64,000 nt of DNA from Saccharopolyspora indica (GCF_027853965.1 NZ_JAQGLB010000013.1:161569-225568); one strand, 5' to 3'; positions 1 to 8,842 are shown, counted from the stretch's first letter. The notes: generated from the sequence alone by a model not told the origin. Translations and numbers: made by a program.

Positions 1-90
1 CACGCAAAACAACCACGAACAGGCTCTGCGGCGGTCGTGAGCCGCACGGGCCTGATCGCGTGTCGGAGGGCTCGATTAGGGTTCCTGGCC

Positions 91-981
91 ATGGCCGAAC
101 CGGTGGGAACAGCAGCAAGCGGCGCGCTCCAGGACCGCGGGACGAGACGTCCGGCGCTGTCTCCGTCGCGCGCGGGCGACTTCAAGCAGTGCCCGCTGCT
201 GTACCGGTTCCGCGCGGTGGACCGGCTGCCGGAGACCCCGACCAGGGCGCAGGTGCGCGGCACCGTGGTGCACTCGGTGCTGGAGCGGCTGTTCGGGCTG
301 CCGATCGAGCAGCGCGACCCGGAGCAGGCGCGCGCGCTGCTCGCCCCGGCGTGGGCGGAGCTGCAGGAGCAGCAGCCCGAGCTGGCCGGGCTGTTCGACG
401 GCCCCGACGACCCCGAGCTGGCGAGCTGGCTGGAGTCGGCGACGGCGCTGCTGGAGTCCTACTTCGAGATGGAGGACCCGCGGCGGCTGGAGCCGGAGGC
501 CTGCGAGCTGCGGGTGGAGACCGAGCTGGACTCCGGGGTGCTGCTGCGCGGGTTCATCGACCGCGTCGACGTCGCGCCGACCGGGGAGATCCGGCTGGTC
601 GACTACAAGACCGGCGCCGCGCCGCGCGAGATCGGCGAGGCCAAGGCGATGTTCCAGATGAAGTTCTACGCCCTGGTGCTGTGGCGGACCCGCGGTGAGA
701 TCCCGCGCCAGCTGCTGCTGATGTACCTGGCCAGCAAGCAGCGCCTGGCCTACGCGCCGGACGAGACGGAGCTGCGCCGCTTCGAGCGGACGCTGGAAGC
801 GATCTGGCAGGCGATCCTGCGCGCGGGCAAGACCGGCGACTTCCGCCCGAACCCGAGCCGGCTGTGCGACTACTGCGACCACAAGGCGCTGTGCCCGGCC
901 TTCGGCGGCACCCCGCCGCCCTACCCGGGCTGGCCGGAGCCCGACCCGGGCGAGGAATCGGTCCTGGACCGCACCGACTGA
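91..981 (+). CDS. RecB/Cas4-family PD-(D/E)XK nuclease with Fe-S cysteines
   Basis: A 296-aa nuclease of the RecB/AddB-tail/Cas4 superfamily, expected to process DNA ends in repair. Seen: the catalytic core DYKTG at residues 171-175 follows the acidic strand GFIDRVD (154-160). Four cysteines, C34 and then C259, C262 and C268 in a CxxCx5C tail, are spaced as in the 4Fe-4S-binding AddB and Cas4 proteins. I start at ATG 91 because similarity begins just after it (LSPSRAGDFKQC) and the in-frame extension upstream is Arg-rich. The mycobacterial counterpart (Rv2119) also lies near hisG and hisE, which supports this as a conserved locus. The repair role is family knowledge; substrate and partners cannot be read from the sequence. 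Confidence 0.9.
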   Translation: MAEPVGTAASGALQDRGTRRPALSPSRAGDFKQCPLLYRFRAVDRLPETPTRAQVRGTVVHSVLERLFGLPIEQRDPEQARALLAPAWAELQEQQPELAGLFDGPDDPELASWLESATALLESYFEMEDPRRLEPEACELRVETELDSGVLLRGFIDRVDVAPTGEIRLVDYKTGAAPREIGEAKAMFQMKFYALVLWRTRGEIPRQLLLMYLASKQRLAYAPDETELRRFERTLEAIWQAILRAGKTGDFRPNPSRLCDYCDHKALCPAFGGTPPPYPGWPEPDPGEESVLDRTD

Positions 982-990
982 TCGTCTACG

Positions 991-1076
991 GTTTCCAGGC
1001 TCGTTTTGCGTGGCGGTGCCGGTAGCGGAACCTCAGACGCCGCCTGAACTGCGGGAGCCCGTTCTTATGTATGTCC
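991..1076 (+). repeat. 85-bp interspersed 3'-flank repeat, copy A
   Basis: Begins 9 nt after the stop of the RecB-like gene with GTTTCCAGGCTCG and ends ATGTATGTCC. It aligns over its whole length (about 85% identity, one 1-nt gap) with the reverse complement of 50632-50716, which sits 3 nt after the ABC-F stop. Both copies have the same orientation relative to their upstream gene. An internal CAGRC..GCCTG hairpin is retained in both. I do not recognise the family. Confidence 0.75.
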
Positions 1077-1100
1077 AGTCTCGCCGCCGCTGAGAACCGG

Positions 1101-1946
1101 TCAGTCCTCGTACGGGTCGTAGTTGGCCGCGGTGCCGTACTCGCCGGCCTGGGTCTGGTCGATCACCGCGAAGCGGGCCCCCGTCGGGTCCCGCAGGACC
1201 GCGACCCGGCCGATGCTGGAGTCGTAGGGATCCACCCGGACCCGGCCGCCCAGCGCGATCGCGGTGCGGACCAGCTCGTCGGTGCCGACGCTCTCGTCCA
1301 CGCCGAGGTAGAGCAGCCAGTGCGGGTGCGTGCTCGCCGTGATGTGCTCGCGGATCATGCTCACCCGCGCCAGCACCGACTCCTCGCCGAGGTACCAGAC
1401 GGAGTAGTCCGAGCGGTTCTCGGTGCCGAACTTCTCCGCGTCGTAGCCGAAGAGCTCGTGGAAGAAGTTGTCCGCGGTCTGCGCCTTGATGGTGACCAGT
1501 TCGGCCCACATCAGGGTGCCCGGCAGCCCGACGTCGAACTGCCAGGACTCCTCGGGCTGCAGCAGTCCGAACTCGGCGTCGGCCGGTCCGACCAGCACCG
1601 CCTTGGTGCCCACGCCCGGGACGTGGTTGTGCGGCACCGTCAGCGTCGCGCCCAGCTCCTGCGCGTGCGCGGTGGTCGCCGCGCAGTCCGCGCTGGCCAG
1701 GTAGAGCCGCCACGTGGAGTGGTCACCGGAGGCGGCGCGCAGGCTCGCCACCGGGAACCCCTCCCGCAGCGCGATCACGTGCTCTCCGGAGACCGGATCG
1801 CTGTGCGTCCGGTACTCCCAGCCGAACAGGCCCGCGTAGAACTCGCGGGCCCGCTCCAGGTCCGTGGTGATGAGCTCTATCCAGCAGGGCATCCCCTCGT
1901 AGAGCTCCCACCGCGGCGGGGTCTTCCCCGGCACCACGACTGCCAT
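1101..1946 (-). CDS. Two-domain VOC (glyoxalase-fold) protein, Cfp30B-like
   Basis: 281 aa made of two vicinal-oxygen-chelate domains, about residues 15-130 and 145-275. Each opens with a PCWIELITTD- or LMWAELVTIK-type strand and contains the helix that precedes the fold's signature (REFYAGLFGWEY, DNFFHELFGYDA). The double-VOC layout matches the mycobacterial 30-kDa antigen Cfp30B and many annotated 'VOC family' or 'hydroxylase' proteins. Enzymatic activity is unknown. ATG at 1946 is chosen because GGGGGTGAG lies just upstream; a longer in-frame start at 1994 has no such signal. It is convergent with the RecB-like gene, with repeat copy A between them. Confidence 0.85.
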   Translation of the reverse strand: MAVVVPGKTPPRWELYEGMPCWIELITTDLERAREFYAGLFGWEYRTHSDPVSGEHVIALREGFPVASLRAASGDHSTWRLYLASADCAATTAHAQELGATLTVPHNHVPGVGTKAVLVGPADAEFGLLQPEESWQFDVGLPGTLMWAELVTIKAQTADNFFHELFGYDAEKFGTENRSDYSVWYLGEESVLARVSMIREHITASTHPHWLLYLGVDESVGTDELVRTAIALGGRVRVDPYDSSIGRVAVLRDPTGARFAVIDQTQAGEYGTAANYDPYED

Positions 1947-2088
1947 TCGCTCACCCCCGCAGTCTTTCCGTCCAAGATCGTTCGCGAAGGTCATTATCCG
2001 CGCCCGGTGCGCGCACCAGCCCGCACCGGGCCCCGAAGCGGATCACGATCCGGTTGAATCACCGGGCATGAGGGACGAAGCGTGCGGA

Positions 2089-2126
2089 TTCCAGGCTCGC
2101 ACCCGCGGTCCGGGACGAGCCTGGAA
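2089..2126 (-). terminator. Hairpin 3' of hisG carrying the CCAGGCTCG motif
   Basis: Perfect 11-bp stem, TTCCAGGCTCG (2089-2099) against CGAGCCTGGAA (2116-2126), with a 16-nt loop. It starts 9 nt beyond the hisG stop, so a terminator for the hisE-hisG unit is likely, although no U-tract follows. The arm repeats the leading motif of the 85-bp repeat copies at 991 and 50716. Confidence 0.55.
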
Positions 2127-2135
2127 CACCGTCAT

Positions 2136-2984
2136 TCAGAGGCGGCAGGCGCGGATGTCCGAGGACAGGATCGCCTTGGCACCGACCGCCACCAGGCGAT
2201 CCATGATCGCCGGGGCTTCCTTGCGGGAGACCATGGCTCGCACCGCCACCCAGTTCTCGTCGGCCAGCGGCGCCATCGTCGGCGAGCCCAGGCCGGGCGT
2301 CATCGCGGTGGCCTCGTCGAGCAGCTCGCGCGGGCAGTTGTAGTCCAGCATCACGTACTGCTGGGCGAACACCACGCCCTGCAGCCGCGCGATCAGCTGG
2401 TCCTTGACCGGGTCCACCGCCGAACCGCGGCGCTCGATCACCACCGCCTCGGACTTGCAGATCGGGTCGCCGAAGGCGGCCAGCCCGTGCTGGCGCAGCG
2501 TGCGGCCGGAGCCGACCACGTCGGCGATCGCGTCGGCGACGCCGAGCTGGATGGAGATCTCCACCGCCCCGTCGAGCCGGATGACCTCGGCGGTCACGCC
2601 GTGCCGGGCCAGGTCGTCGGTGACCAGCTTCGGGTAGGAGGTGGCGATCCGCTTGTCCTGCAGGTCCGCCGGGGTCCACTCGTGCGGGCCGGCCGGCGCG
2701 GCGTAGCGGAAGGTGGATCCGCCGAAGCCCAGCGCCAGCCGCTCCTCGACCGGCGCACCGGAGTCCAGCGCCAGATCGCGGCCGGTGAGCCCCAGGTCCA
2801 GCTCGCCGGAGCCGACGTAGATGGCGATGTCCTTGGGGCGCAGGAAGAAGAACTCGACGTCGTTGGTGGCGTCGAGCACCGTCAGGTCCCGCTGCTCATG
2901 GCGCTGCCGGTACCCGGCTTCCGCGAGCATCTCGGATGCGGGCCCGGCCAGCGTGCCCTTGTTGGGCACAGCCACACGCAGCAT
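2136..2984 (-). CDS. hisG: ATP phosphoribosyltransferase (long form)
   Basis: Catalyses the first step of histidine synthesis, ATP plus PRPP to phosphoribosyl-ATP, in the cytoplasm. The 282-aa length and the C-terminal segment (about 210-282, [19 protein letters not shown] onward) are those of the long, histidine-feedback-regulated HisG with its ACT-like domain. The N-terminus [17 protein letters not shown] and the internal [17 protein letters not shown] are typical catalytic-domain segments. The AAGGAGA ribosome site 9 nt before ATG 2984 supports the start. It lies 51 bp downstream of hisE on the same strand, the usual actinobacterial hisE-hisG pair away from the main his operon. Confidence 0.96.
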   Translation of the reverse strand: MLRVAVPNKGTLAGPASEMLAEAGYRQRHEQRDLTVLDATNDVEFFFLRPKDIAIYVGSGELDLGLTGRDLALDSGAPVEERLALGFGGSTFRYAAPAGPHEWTPADLQDKRIATSYPKLVTDDLARHGVTAEVIRLDGAVEISIQLGVADAIADVVGSGRTLRQHGLAAFGDPICKSEAVVIERRGSAVDPVKDQLIARLQGVVFAQQYVMLDYNCPRELLDEATAMTPGLGSPTMAPLADENWVAVRAMVSRKEAPAIMDRLVAVGAKAILSSDIRACRL

Positions 2985-3035
2985 GGCAGCGTTCTCCTTC
3001 TTCGTTGTTGACGGACGTCGGCTCGAACGCCGCGG

Positions 3036-3299
3036 TCACAGGTAGCGGTAGACGTCCTGGAGGGAAAGACCGCGCCCCAGCATGATCACCTGGAGGCGGT
3101 ACAGCAGCTGGGAGATCTCCTCGGCCAGCTGCTCGTCGGACTCGTGCTCGGCGGCCAGCCACACCTCGCCGGCCTCTTCGAGCACCTTCTTGCCCTGCGC
3201 GTGCACCCCGGCGTCGAGCGCGGCCACCGTCGACGAGCCCTCCGGTCGGGTGCTGGCGCGTTCCTGCAGTTCGGCGAACAACTCGTCGAAGGTCTTCAC
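3036..3299 (-). CDS. hisE: Phosphoribosyl-ATP pyrophosphatase
   Basis: Hydrolyses phosphoribosyl-ATP to phosphoribosyl-AMP, the second step of histidine synthesis. The 87-aa protein is the all-alpha MazG-like fold alone, without a fused HisI domain. Metal-binding helices are visible as [13 protein letters not shown] (about 41-53) and [12 protein letters not shown] (58-69). I start at GTG 3299 because AAGGA sits 9 nt upstream; an ATG six codons earlier (3317) has poorer support. First gene of the hisE-hisG unit. Confidence 0.95.
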   Translation of the reverse strand: MKTFDELFAELQERASTRPEGSSTVAALDAGVHAQGKKVLEEAGEVWLAAEHESDEQLAEEISQLLYRLQVIMLGRGLSLQDVYRYL

Positions 3300-3373
3300 A
3301 GTGCACGATCCTTGCATCTCAGGTCGGCGGGCCGAACGGCGGACCGCCGGTGTCCAGACTCTGGTACGGCTGG

Positions 3374-4345
3374 TCACCGCAGGCCCGCGGTGGCCTCCAG
3401 CGCTGCGCCGATGGTGTCCTTGATCATCGCGCGAGCGGCACCGCGCGGGCTCGACCGACCACCCGAAACAGTGACCGATCCGGCGTCGCCGCAGTCGTAG
3501 CGCACCGCCTTCTCCGGACCGACCAGAGCGCCGAGCGGACCGCCGAGCGGTTCGGCGCGGACGGTCACGCGGACCAGGCCGGGCTCGTCGCGGCGGGCGG
3601 CGGCGACCTGGCGGAGCCGGTGGCCGGGCTCGACCTCGCGCGGTCCGCCGATCGGTTCCGCCTCGACCCGCACCGCGGTCACGTCCCAGCCCCACAGCAG
3701 GCCGGTGATCAGGCGCATCTTGGTCGCGGCGTCCGCGCCGGAGAGGTCGGCGGTCGGATCGGCCTCGGCGATGCCGCGCCGCTGCGCCTCGGCGACGGCG
3801 GCGTCCAGCGGATGGCCCGCGGCGAGCTGGTCGAGCACGAAGGTCGCGGTGCCGTTGAGGCAGCCGTGCGCGGCCTCCACGTCGAAGCCGCGCAGCACTG
3901 ATCGCGCCAGGTCACCGGCGGGCATCGCGGCCCCGGTGGCACCGGAGATCCGCACCGAGCGCCCGGCGCGCCGGGCCGCCTCGTCGAGTCGGCTCCAGTG
4001 CGTGAGCAGGTGCGACTTGGTGGCGGTGACGACGTGCGCGCCCTGCCCGAGCGCCTGCAGCGCGTCCTGTCCGGACTGGTCGCTGCCGTCGGAGGGGACG
4101 GCCTGCGCGAACACCCTGGCTCCGGTGCGCGCCAGCAGTTCCGCGAGCGGTTCGACCGGCTCCCACTGCTCGCGGGGCGGCACGACGCCGTCGACGGCCA
4201 CCTGGGTGCTGCGGCCGCGCACGGCCACCACGCGCAGGTCGACGCCGTGCTGGTCGCGCCACTGCGCGCGGTGGGCGGCGACGAGCTCGGCGTACTCCCG
4301 GCCGACCGGGCCGAACCCGGTCAGCACGATCGGGACGTCGATCAT
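3374..4345 (-). CDS. Homoserine dehydrogenase-like oxidoreductase
   Basis: 323 aa with an N-terminal Rossmann segment ([15 protein letters not shown], about 6-20) and the homoserine-dehydrogenase catalytic domain: GATGAAMP (about 142-149), [14 protein letters not shown] and [15 protein letters not shown]. True homoserine dehydrogenases reduce aspartate semialdehyde for Thr/Met synthesis. This protein lacks the C-terminal ACT domain of the main actinobacterial Hom, so it is probably a paralogue acting on homoserine or a related compound. Its ATG overlaps the stop of the HAD gene in a TGATG junction, so the two are probably translationally coupled. That pairing suggests one small pathway, which I cannot name. 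Confidence 0.8.
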   Translation of the reverse strand: MIDVPIVLTGFGPVGREYAELVAAHRAQWRDQHGVDLRVVAVRGRSTQVAVDGVVPPREQWEPVEPLAELLARTGARVFAQAVPSDGSDQSGQDALQALGQGAHVVTATKSHLLTHWSRLDEAARRAGRSVRISGATGAAMPAGDLARSVLRGFDVEAAHGCLNGTATFVLDQLAAGHPLDAAVAEAQRRGIAEADPTADLSGADAATKMRLITGLLWGWDVTAVRVEAEPIGGPREVEPGHRLRQVAAARRDEPGLVRVTVRAEPLGGPLGALVGPEKAVRYDCGDAGSVTVSGGRSSPRGAARAMIKDTIGAALEATAGLR

Positions 4346-5034
4346 CACGCGGCCCGGGTGAACAGCTCGCCGAGCGCGTCGAAGTCGACGTCGGTCAGCG
4401 AATCGCGCAGCACCCGGTGCGGGCCGGGCGCCAGCGGCACCTCGCACGGGATGGCGATCACCAGGCAGCCGGCGGCTTCCGCGCTGGCCACCCCGGTCGG
4501 CGAGTCCTCGACGGCGACGCAGTCGGCCGGGTCGACGCCCAGCAGCCGCGCGGCCTTCAGGTACGGCTCGGGGTCGGGCTTGTTGCGCCCGTCGACCTCG
4601 TCACCGCAGACGGTGAGGTCGAAGGAGTCGCGGCCCAGGGTCTCCAGCGCCATCTCGGTGAGCGAGCGGATCGTGGAGGTCACCAGCGCGACCGGCACGC
4701 CCAGCGCCCGCGCCCGGCGCAGCGCCTCCTGCGCGCCCGGCCGCCACGGCAGGCCATCTGCGAACAGCTCCGCCATCCGCTCGGCCACCCAGCTCGCGGC
4801 CGCCTCGATGTCGGCTTCGGTGGCCGGGGCGCCGACGTCGGTCAGCAGCATCCGCATGCTGCGCGTCATGTTCGAGCCGACCATGGCTTCCCTGGTGGCG
4901 TCGGTGAGCGCGCCCCCGCGATGCGCGGCGTAGTCGTCCAGCGCGATCGTCCACAGCTTCTCTGAGTCGACGAGCGTGCCGTCCATGTCGAACAGGACGG
5001 CGGCGGGCGAGTTCGGACCGGCGTCGCGGGTCAC
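4345..5034 (-). CDS. HAD-superfamily phosphatase / phosphomutase-like
   Basis: 229 aa. HAD motif I is LFDMDGTLVDSE near the N-terminus, motif II is VALVTSTIRS, and the motif III/IV region contains GRNKPDPEPYLKAA and VAVEDSPTGVASAEAAG. A helical cap lies between motifs I and II, as in beta-phosphoglucomutase and phosphoglycolate-phosphatase-type HADs. Such enzymes act on small sugar or metabolite phosphates; the substrate is unknown. GTG 5034 is chosen because GGAGGAGAT lies 6 nt upstream and the sequence before it reads like translated intergenic DNA. First gene of a two-gene unit with the homoserine-dehydrogenase-like gene. Confidence 0.85.
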   Translation of the reverse strand: MTRDAGPNSPAAVLFDMDGTLVDSEKLWTIALDDYAAHRGGALTDATREAMVGSNMTRSMRMLLTDVGAPATEADIEAAASWVAERMAELFADGLPWRPGAQEALRRARALGVPVALVTSTIRSLTEMALETLGRDSFDLTVCGDEVDGRNKPDPEPYLKAARLLGVDPADCVAVEDSPTGVASAEAAGCLVIAIPCEVPLAPGPHRVLRDSLTDVDFDALGELFTRAA

Positions 5035-5141
5035 GCGGAGATCTCCTCCAAGCTGGATCGACAAAGCTGAGTCGCCCCCAGTACAGCACCGCGACCCCCA
5101 CCAGCCCCACTGAAAGTGGGCAATCCCTCTTCCCGCCCAAC

Positions 5142-5215
5142 CGGGTGAGTTTTTCGAGGTGAAGGGCACCTTTAGGCAAGTAACTTGCTGAAAGGTGCCC
5201 TTCACCTCTCACCCG
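5142..5215. repeat. Long interspersed palindromic element, copy 1
   Basis: Inner arms GAGGTGAAGGGCACCTTT (5156-5173) and AAAGGTGCCCTTCACCTC (5191-5208) are an 18-bp perfect inverted repeat around a 17-nt loop. Outer arms CGGGTGA (5142-5148) and TCACCCG (5209-5215) extend it. A second copy with the same architecture is at 29175-29248. It lies between the HAD promoter side and the 3' end of the membrane fusion gene, so it may also act as a terminator for the region. Confidence 0.8.
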
Positions 5216-5230
5216 ATCCGGTGGGGACGG

Positions 5231-7585
5231 TCAGATGACGCCCTCGTGCTGGAGGAGGCGGAACATCGCGATGCCGGGCACGACCGGCAGCCAGTAGGTC
5301 AGCAGGCGGGAGAGCAGCACCGCGGTCACCGCCGCCGTCGCCGGGATCCCCATCGCGCTCAGGCCCGCGAGCAGGACCGCTTCCACCGCCCCCAGGCCGC
5401 CGGGCGAGGGCACCAGGTGGCCGAGGGTGTTGCCGATGATGAACACGACCGTCACCGCCACCCAGGAGAACTCCAGGTGCAGCGCGGCCAGGCAGGCGGC
5501 CAGCCCGAGCCCCGACACCACCAGGTAGCCCAGCCCGCCGCCGAACAGCTGCAGCGCCCGGACCGGGTGCCGCAGCGTGTCCAGCAGCTCCCGGCCCACT
5601 TCGAGCGCGGGCGCGGCGATGCGCCGCCGCCCGAACGGCGAGGCCAGCACCGCGGCGGCGGCCACCAGCACCGCGACCGCCGCCACCAGCACCGGCCAGC
5701 CGGCCGGGAACGACAGCCGGGTGAAGGTGCCGGACAGGCCGATCGCGAACACCCCGACCACGGCCACCGCGAACGCCACCGCGCCGGTGCCCGCCTGGTT
5801 CAGCAGCGTCACCCCGACCGCGAGCGGCCGGCGCAGGCCGAGCCGCTCCATGTACACCACGTTGATCCCGAAGAACCCGGCGCCGCCCGGCGTGGTGCGG
5901 CCGGTGAACGCGGCGGCGACCTGCACCGCCAGGGTGCGCCAGAACGGCAGCGGTACCCGGCTGGAGCCCTGCACCGAGATCGACGACAGCAGGATCGCCA
6001 GGAAACCGGTCAGCACCGCCACCGCCAGCCAGCCCCAGTCGGCGTGGCGGGCCGCCAGGAGCACCTCGTCCATGCTCGACAGCTCCGGCAGCAGCAGGTA
6101 GACGGCGGCACCGATGAGCAGCAGCCCGATCACGGTGACCGGGCGGACCGGGGACCGGAAGCCCGGGATCGGTTGCCCGAGCCCGTCGGCCAGCGCCTCG
6201 CGCACCTCGGCCATCAGGAAGCGCCCACGCGGTGCCTGCGCGCGGATCCGCCTCGGCAGCGCCATCGGCAGCAGGTTGCGCAGCGCTCCTTCCAGCTGCT
6301 CGGCGGGCAGCGCGCTGATCGCCGAGCGCACCGCCCGTTCGGTGCCCACCACCGACGCGATCGACACCAGCGCCTCGGCCAGGTCGCGAGCGCAGCGCGC
6401 CGCACCGGCTCCGGCGTGGCTGAAGGTGAAGCTGAGCAGCCACGGCCGGTTCTGCTCGTCGACCAGGACGTTCTTCGCCCGCAGGTCGTGGTGGGCGATG
6501 CGCGCGCGGGCCAGCGCACCGAGCTGCGCCCAGATCTCCGCCAGCAGCTCGTCGTCGACCTCCGCCGAGCTCAGCTGCGAGAGGCGCCGCCCCGGAACGT
6601 GCCGCACCACCAGCAGCGCGGGTGCGTGCTCGACGTCGCAGGCCAGCACGACCGGTGGCGTGCGCACCCCGGCGCGCTCGGCCAGCAGCGTCACGTACGC
6701 CTCGTGCTCGACCTCGTGGTGCGGTGTCGACAGCCGCGGTTCGTCCTGGACGTCCAGCAGCGCGAGCAGCCGCTTGATCTTGTACCAGGCCCCGGCCCGA
6801 CGGCTCATCCGCCGCACCACCTTGACCCGCAGCGTCGTCCCGTCCTCGGTGCGCACGGCGAACTCGCGCGGCTCCAGGAACCGGTGCCGCAGCGCGACGA
6901 TCGAGCGCGGCGCCAGCCCGGCCTGCTCCAGTTCGTACCGGACGACCAGGTCGGAGACCCGCCGCCCCGGAGCGCCCCACACCACGTGGAACAGCGTCCC
7001 GACGCCCCAGCCCAGCAGCGCCCCGCCCACCGCCGCCAGCGGCAGGTGCCCGCCGAGGTGCACCACGGCGACGCCGACGAGCACCACCAGCACCCACCCG
7101 GCGTAGCGGGCGTACCCGCCCAGGTAGGGCGCGACGACCACGACGAGCACCGCCACGACGGCCACTTCGTCGGCCGGGAACGGGAACACCCCCGCCGAGG
7201 ACACCTGGCGCAGCTCGAGCACCTGGTGCATGAACAGCGCCAACGCCCAGGTCACCGCACCCGAGGCCGCGGACAGCAGCGCCACCCGGATCCAGCCCGC
7301 GTAGGCCGCCACCGCGGTCACCCCGGCGATGCCCGCCCACGAACCGAACCAGCTCAGCACCACCCACAGCGGATCGGACACCGCCGGGATCCGGCCGAGC
7401 TGGTCGTGGATCGCCAGCTCCACCGGGTTCACCGGCACCAGTACCAGCAGCACGCTCAGCGCCAGCAGGCCGCCGACCAGGCCGAGCTGCGCGAGATCGC
7501 GCGGCCGCCTGCCGATGGACAGCCGCAACCGGGATCGCGGGGAGATCCCGTTCTCCCCGTTCGGTGACGGCCTGGCGTGGTCCAC
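5231..7585 (-). CDS. Membrane fusion: PAP2-like, kinase-like and MprF/LPG-synthase-like (UPF0104) domains
   Basis: 784 aa in three parts. About residues 20-190 are a bundle of membrane helices resembling a PAP2 phosphatase but with degraded signature motifs (GGHLPLAAVGGALLGWG in place of the SRxxxGxHxxxD segment). About 200-440 is a soluble protein-kinase-like region with HHDLRAKNVLVDE resembling the catalytic loop, followed by LLSF where DFG would be. The C-terminal 300 residues are the multi-helix membrane domain of the lysylphosphatidylglycerol-synthase/flippase family (GRTTPGGAGFFGINVVYMER, LVPSPGGLGAVEA). A role in lipid or cell-wall carrier metabolism is inferred. I prefer GTG 7585; a TTG at 7720 would add 45 Arg/Gly-rich residues without a ribosome site. 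It runs opposite to the PAC2 gene from a shared promoter region. Confidence 0.75.
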   Translation of the reverse strand: MDHARPSPNGENGISPRSRLRLSIGRRPRDLAQLGLVGGLLALSVLLVLVPVNPVELAIHDQLGRIPAVSDPLWVVLSWFGSWAGIAGVTAVAAYAGWIRVALLSAASGAVTWALALFMHQVLELRQVSSAGVFPFPADEVAVVAVLVVVVAPYLGGYARYAGWVLVVLVGVAVVHLGGHLPLAAVGGALLGWGVGTLFHVVWGAPGRRVSDLVVRYELEQAGLAPRSIVALRHRFLEPREFAVRTEDGTTLRVKVVRRMSRRAGAWYKIKRLLALLDVQDEPRLSTPHHEVEHEAYVTLLAERAGVRTPPVVLACDVEHAPALLVVRHVPGRRLSQLSSAEVDDELLAEIWAQLGALARARIAHHDLRAKNVLVDEQNRPWLLSFTFSHAGAGAARCARDLAEALVSIASVVGTERAVRSAISALPAEQLEGALRNLLPMALPRRIRAQAPRGRFLMAEVREALADGLGQPIPGFRSPVRPVTVIGLLLIGAAVYLLLPELSSMDEVLLAARHADWGWLAVAVLTGFLAILLSSISVQGSSRVPLPFWRTLAVQVAAAFTGRTTPGGAGFFGINVVYMERLGLRRPLAVGVTLLNQAGTGAVAFAVAVVGVFAIGLSGTFTRLSFPAGWPVLVAAVAVLVAAAAVLASPFGRRRIAAPALEVGRELLDTLRHPVRALQLFGGGLGYLVVSGLGLAACLAALHLEFSWVAVTVVFIIGNTLGHLVPSPGGLGAVEAVLLAGLSAMGIPATAAVTAVLLSRLLTYWLPVVPGIAMFRLLQHEGVI

Positions 7586-7823
7586 TGGGCATCCGCTCCG
7601 CAGGCGGTCGAGCGCCTGTTCCCGATCCGCTCCGCAGCCGGTGTTCGCCCGGCGAGAACAGCCCGCCCGCGCGCGTCGGACGACCGGGGCACCCGTGGTC
7701 CTGGCGGGCGCTGAGGTCAAGGGTCTGGCCCGCAGGTCCGGGCGTCAAACCGGCTGCGGATCACGATGCAGGAGCGTTGCCGCCGGCCCCGGTATGTCCG
7801 GCGCTGGCGTCGGCACGGCGTCG

Positions 7824-7829
7824 TAGGCT
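7824..7829 (+). promoter_or_regulatory. -10 element of a leaderless promoter (PAC2 gene)
   Basis: TAGGCT ends 6 nt before the GTG start codon at 7836, so transcription should begin at or next to the start codon. No ribosome-binding site lies upstream. The same TAGGCT-N6-GTG arrangement occurs at 24623. Confidence 0.5.
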
Positions 7830-7835
7830 GGGTCG

Positions 7836-8741
7836 GTGACCGATCGCGACGCACACGCCAACGAACATCCGCGCGCCGAACTCCCCGAGCTGACCGACCC
7901 GATCGTCATCGCCGGTTTCGAGGGGTGGAACGATGCGGGCGATGCCGCCAGTTCCGCGATCGAGCACCTGCAGCTCATCTGGGACGCCGAACCGCTGAGC
8001 GAGCTCGACCCGGACCCGTACTACGACTTCCAGGTCACCCGTCCCACGGTCAAGCTGGTCGACGGCATCACCCGCCAGGTCACCTGGCCGACCACCCGGC
8101 TGTCGGTCTGCCGCCCGCCGGGCTGCGCGCACGACGTGGTGCTGGTGCACGGCATCGAACCGAACATGCGGTGGCGGGCCTTCTGCACCGAGCTCGTCGA
8201 GCAGATCGAGCGGATCGGCGCGCACACCGTGGTGACGCTGGGCGCGCTGCTGGCCGACGCCCCGCACACCCGGCCGGTGCCGGTCAGCGGCGCGGCCTAC
8301 GACGCCGACTCGGCGGCCCGCTACGGCCTGGAGCGCTCCCGCTACGAGGGCCCGACGGGCATCGTCGGGATCTTCCAGGACGCCTGCGTGCAGGCCGGCA
8401 TCCCGGCGATCTCGTTCTGGGCGGCGGTGCCGCACTACGTCTCGCAGCCGCCCTCGCCGAAGGCGACGCTGGCGCTGCTGCACCGGGTCGAGGACGCCCT
8501 CGACGTGGAGGTGCCGCTGGGCAACCTGCCCGAGCAGGCCGAGGAGTGGGAGCAGACGGTCAGCGAGATGGCCGAGGAGGACGAGGACGTCCGCAACTAC
8601 GTCCGCGCCCTGGAAGAGCGCGGCGACGCCGAGGTGAAGCTGACCGAGACCAGCGGCGACGCGATCGCGGCGGAGTTCGAGCGCTACCTCCGCCGCCGCG
8701 GCCCGGGCGGCAAGGGCCCCCTCGGCCCCGGCCCGGGCTGA
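7836..8741 (+). CDS. PAC2-family (proteasome-assembly-chaperone-like) protein
   Basis: 301 aa. Family features include LTDPIVIAGFEGWNDAGDAA at residues 19-38, the central HGIEPNMRWRAF, and the acidic region near residues 240-255 (EWEQTVSEMAEEDEDV). PAC2 proteins in actinobacteria resemble eukaryotic proteasome assembly chaperones; their biochemical role is unsettled. The mycobacterial orthologue (Rv2125) is also found between the hisE and mshC genes. The start is GTG at 7836, leaderless by the spacing of TAGGCT. The last 15 residues are Gly/Pro/Arg-rich. Confidence 0.88.
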   Translation: MTDRDAHANEHPRAELPELTDPIVIAGFEGWNDAGDAASSAIEHLQLIWDAEPLSELDPDPYYDFQVTRPTVKLVDGITRQVTWPTTRLSVCRPPGCAHDVVLVHGIEPNMRWRAFCTELVEQIERIGAHTVVTLGALLADAPHTRPVPVSGAAYDADSAARYGLERSRYEGPTGIVGIFQDACVQAGIPAISFWAAVPHYVSQPPSPKATLALLHRVEDALDVEVPLGNLPEQAEEWEQTVSEMAEEDEDVRNYVRALEERGDAEVKLTETSGDAIAAEFERYLRRRGPGGKGPLGPGPG

Positions 8742-8798
8742 TCCCCACCGCAGCTTCCCGCACCAGCCGTCCGACACGCCCGGACGCGGGGGACTGCC

Positions 8799-8842
8799 GC
8801 GATTTCAATGGAAATCGAACGTCTGATTTCCATTGAAGTCGC
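8799..8842 (+). terminator. Stem-loop between PAC2 and chitinase genes
   Basis: GATTTCAATGGAAATC (8801-8816) pairs with GATTTCCATTGAAGTC (8825-8840) with one G-T pair and an 8-nt loop; two more pairs extend it. It follows the PAC2 stop by 58 nt and precedes the chitinase promoter. It is AT-rich compared with its surroundings and lacks a U-tract, so terminator is a likely rather than certain role. Confidence 0.5.

Noticed and set aside
1..1012. CACGCAAAAC at 1-10 is the reverse complement of GTTTTGCGTG at 1003-1012, flanking the RecB-like gene.
   Set aside because: Ten bases only, with no extension and no target duplication; the second copy is part of the 85-bp repeat, so the match is probably chance.
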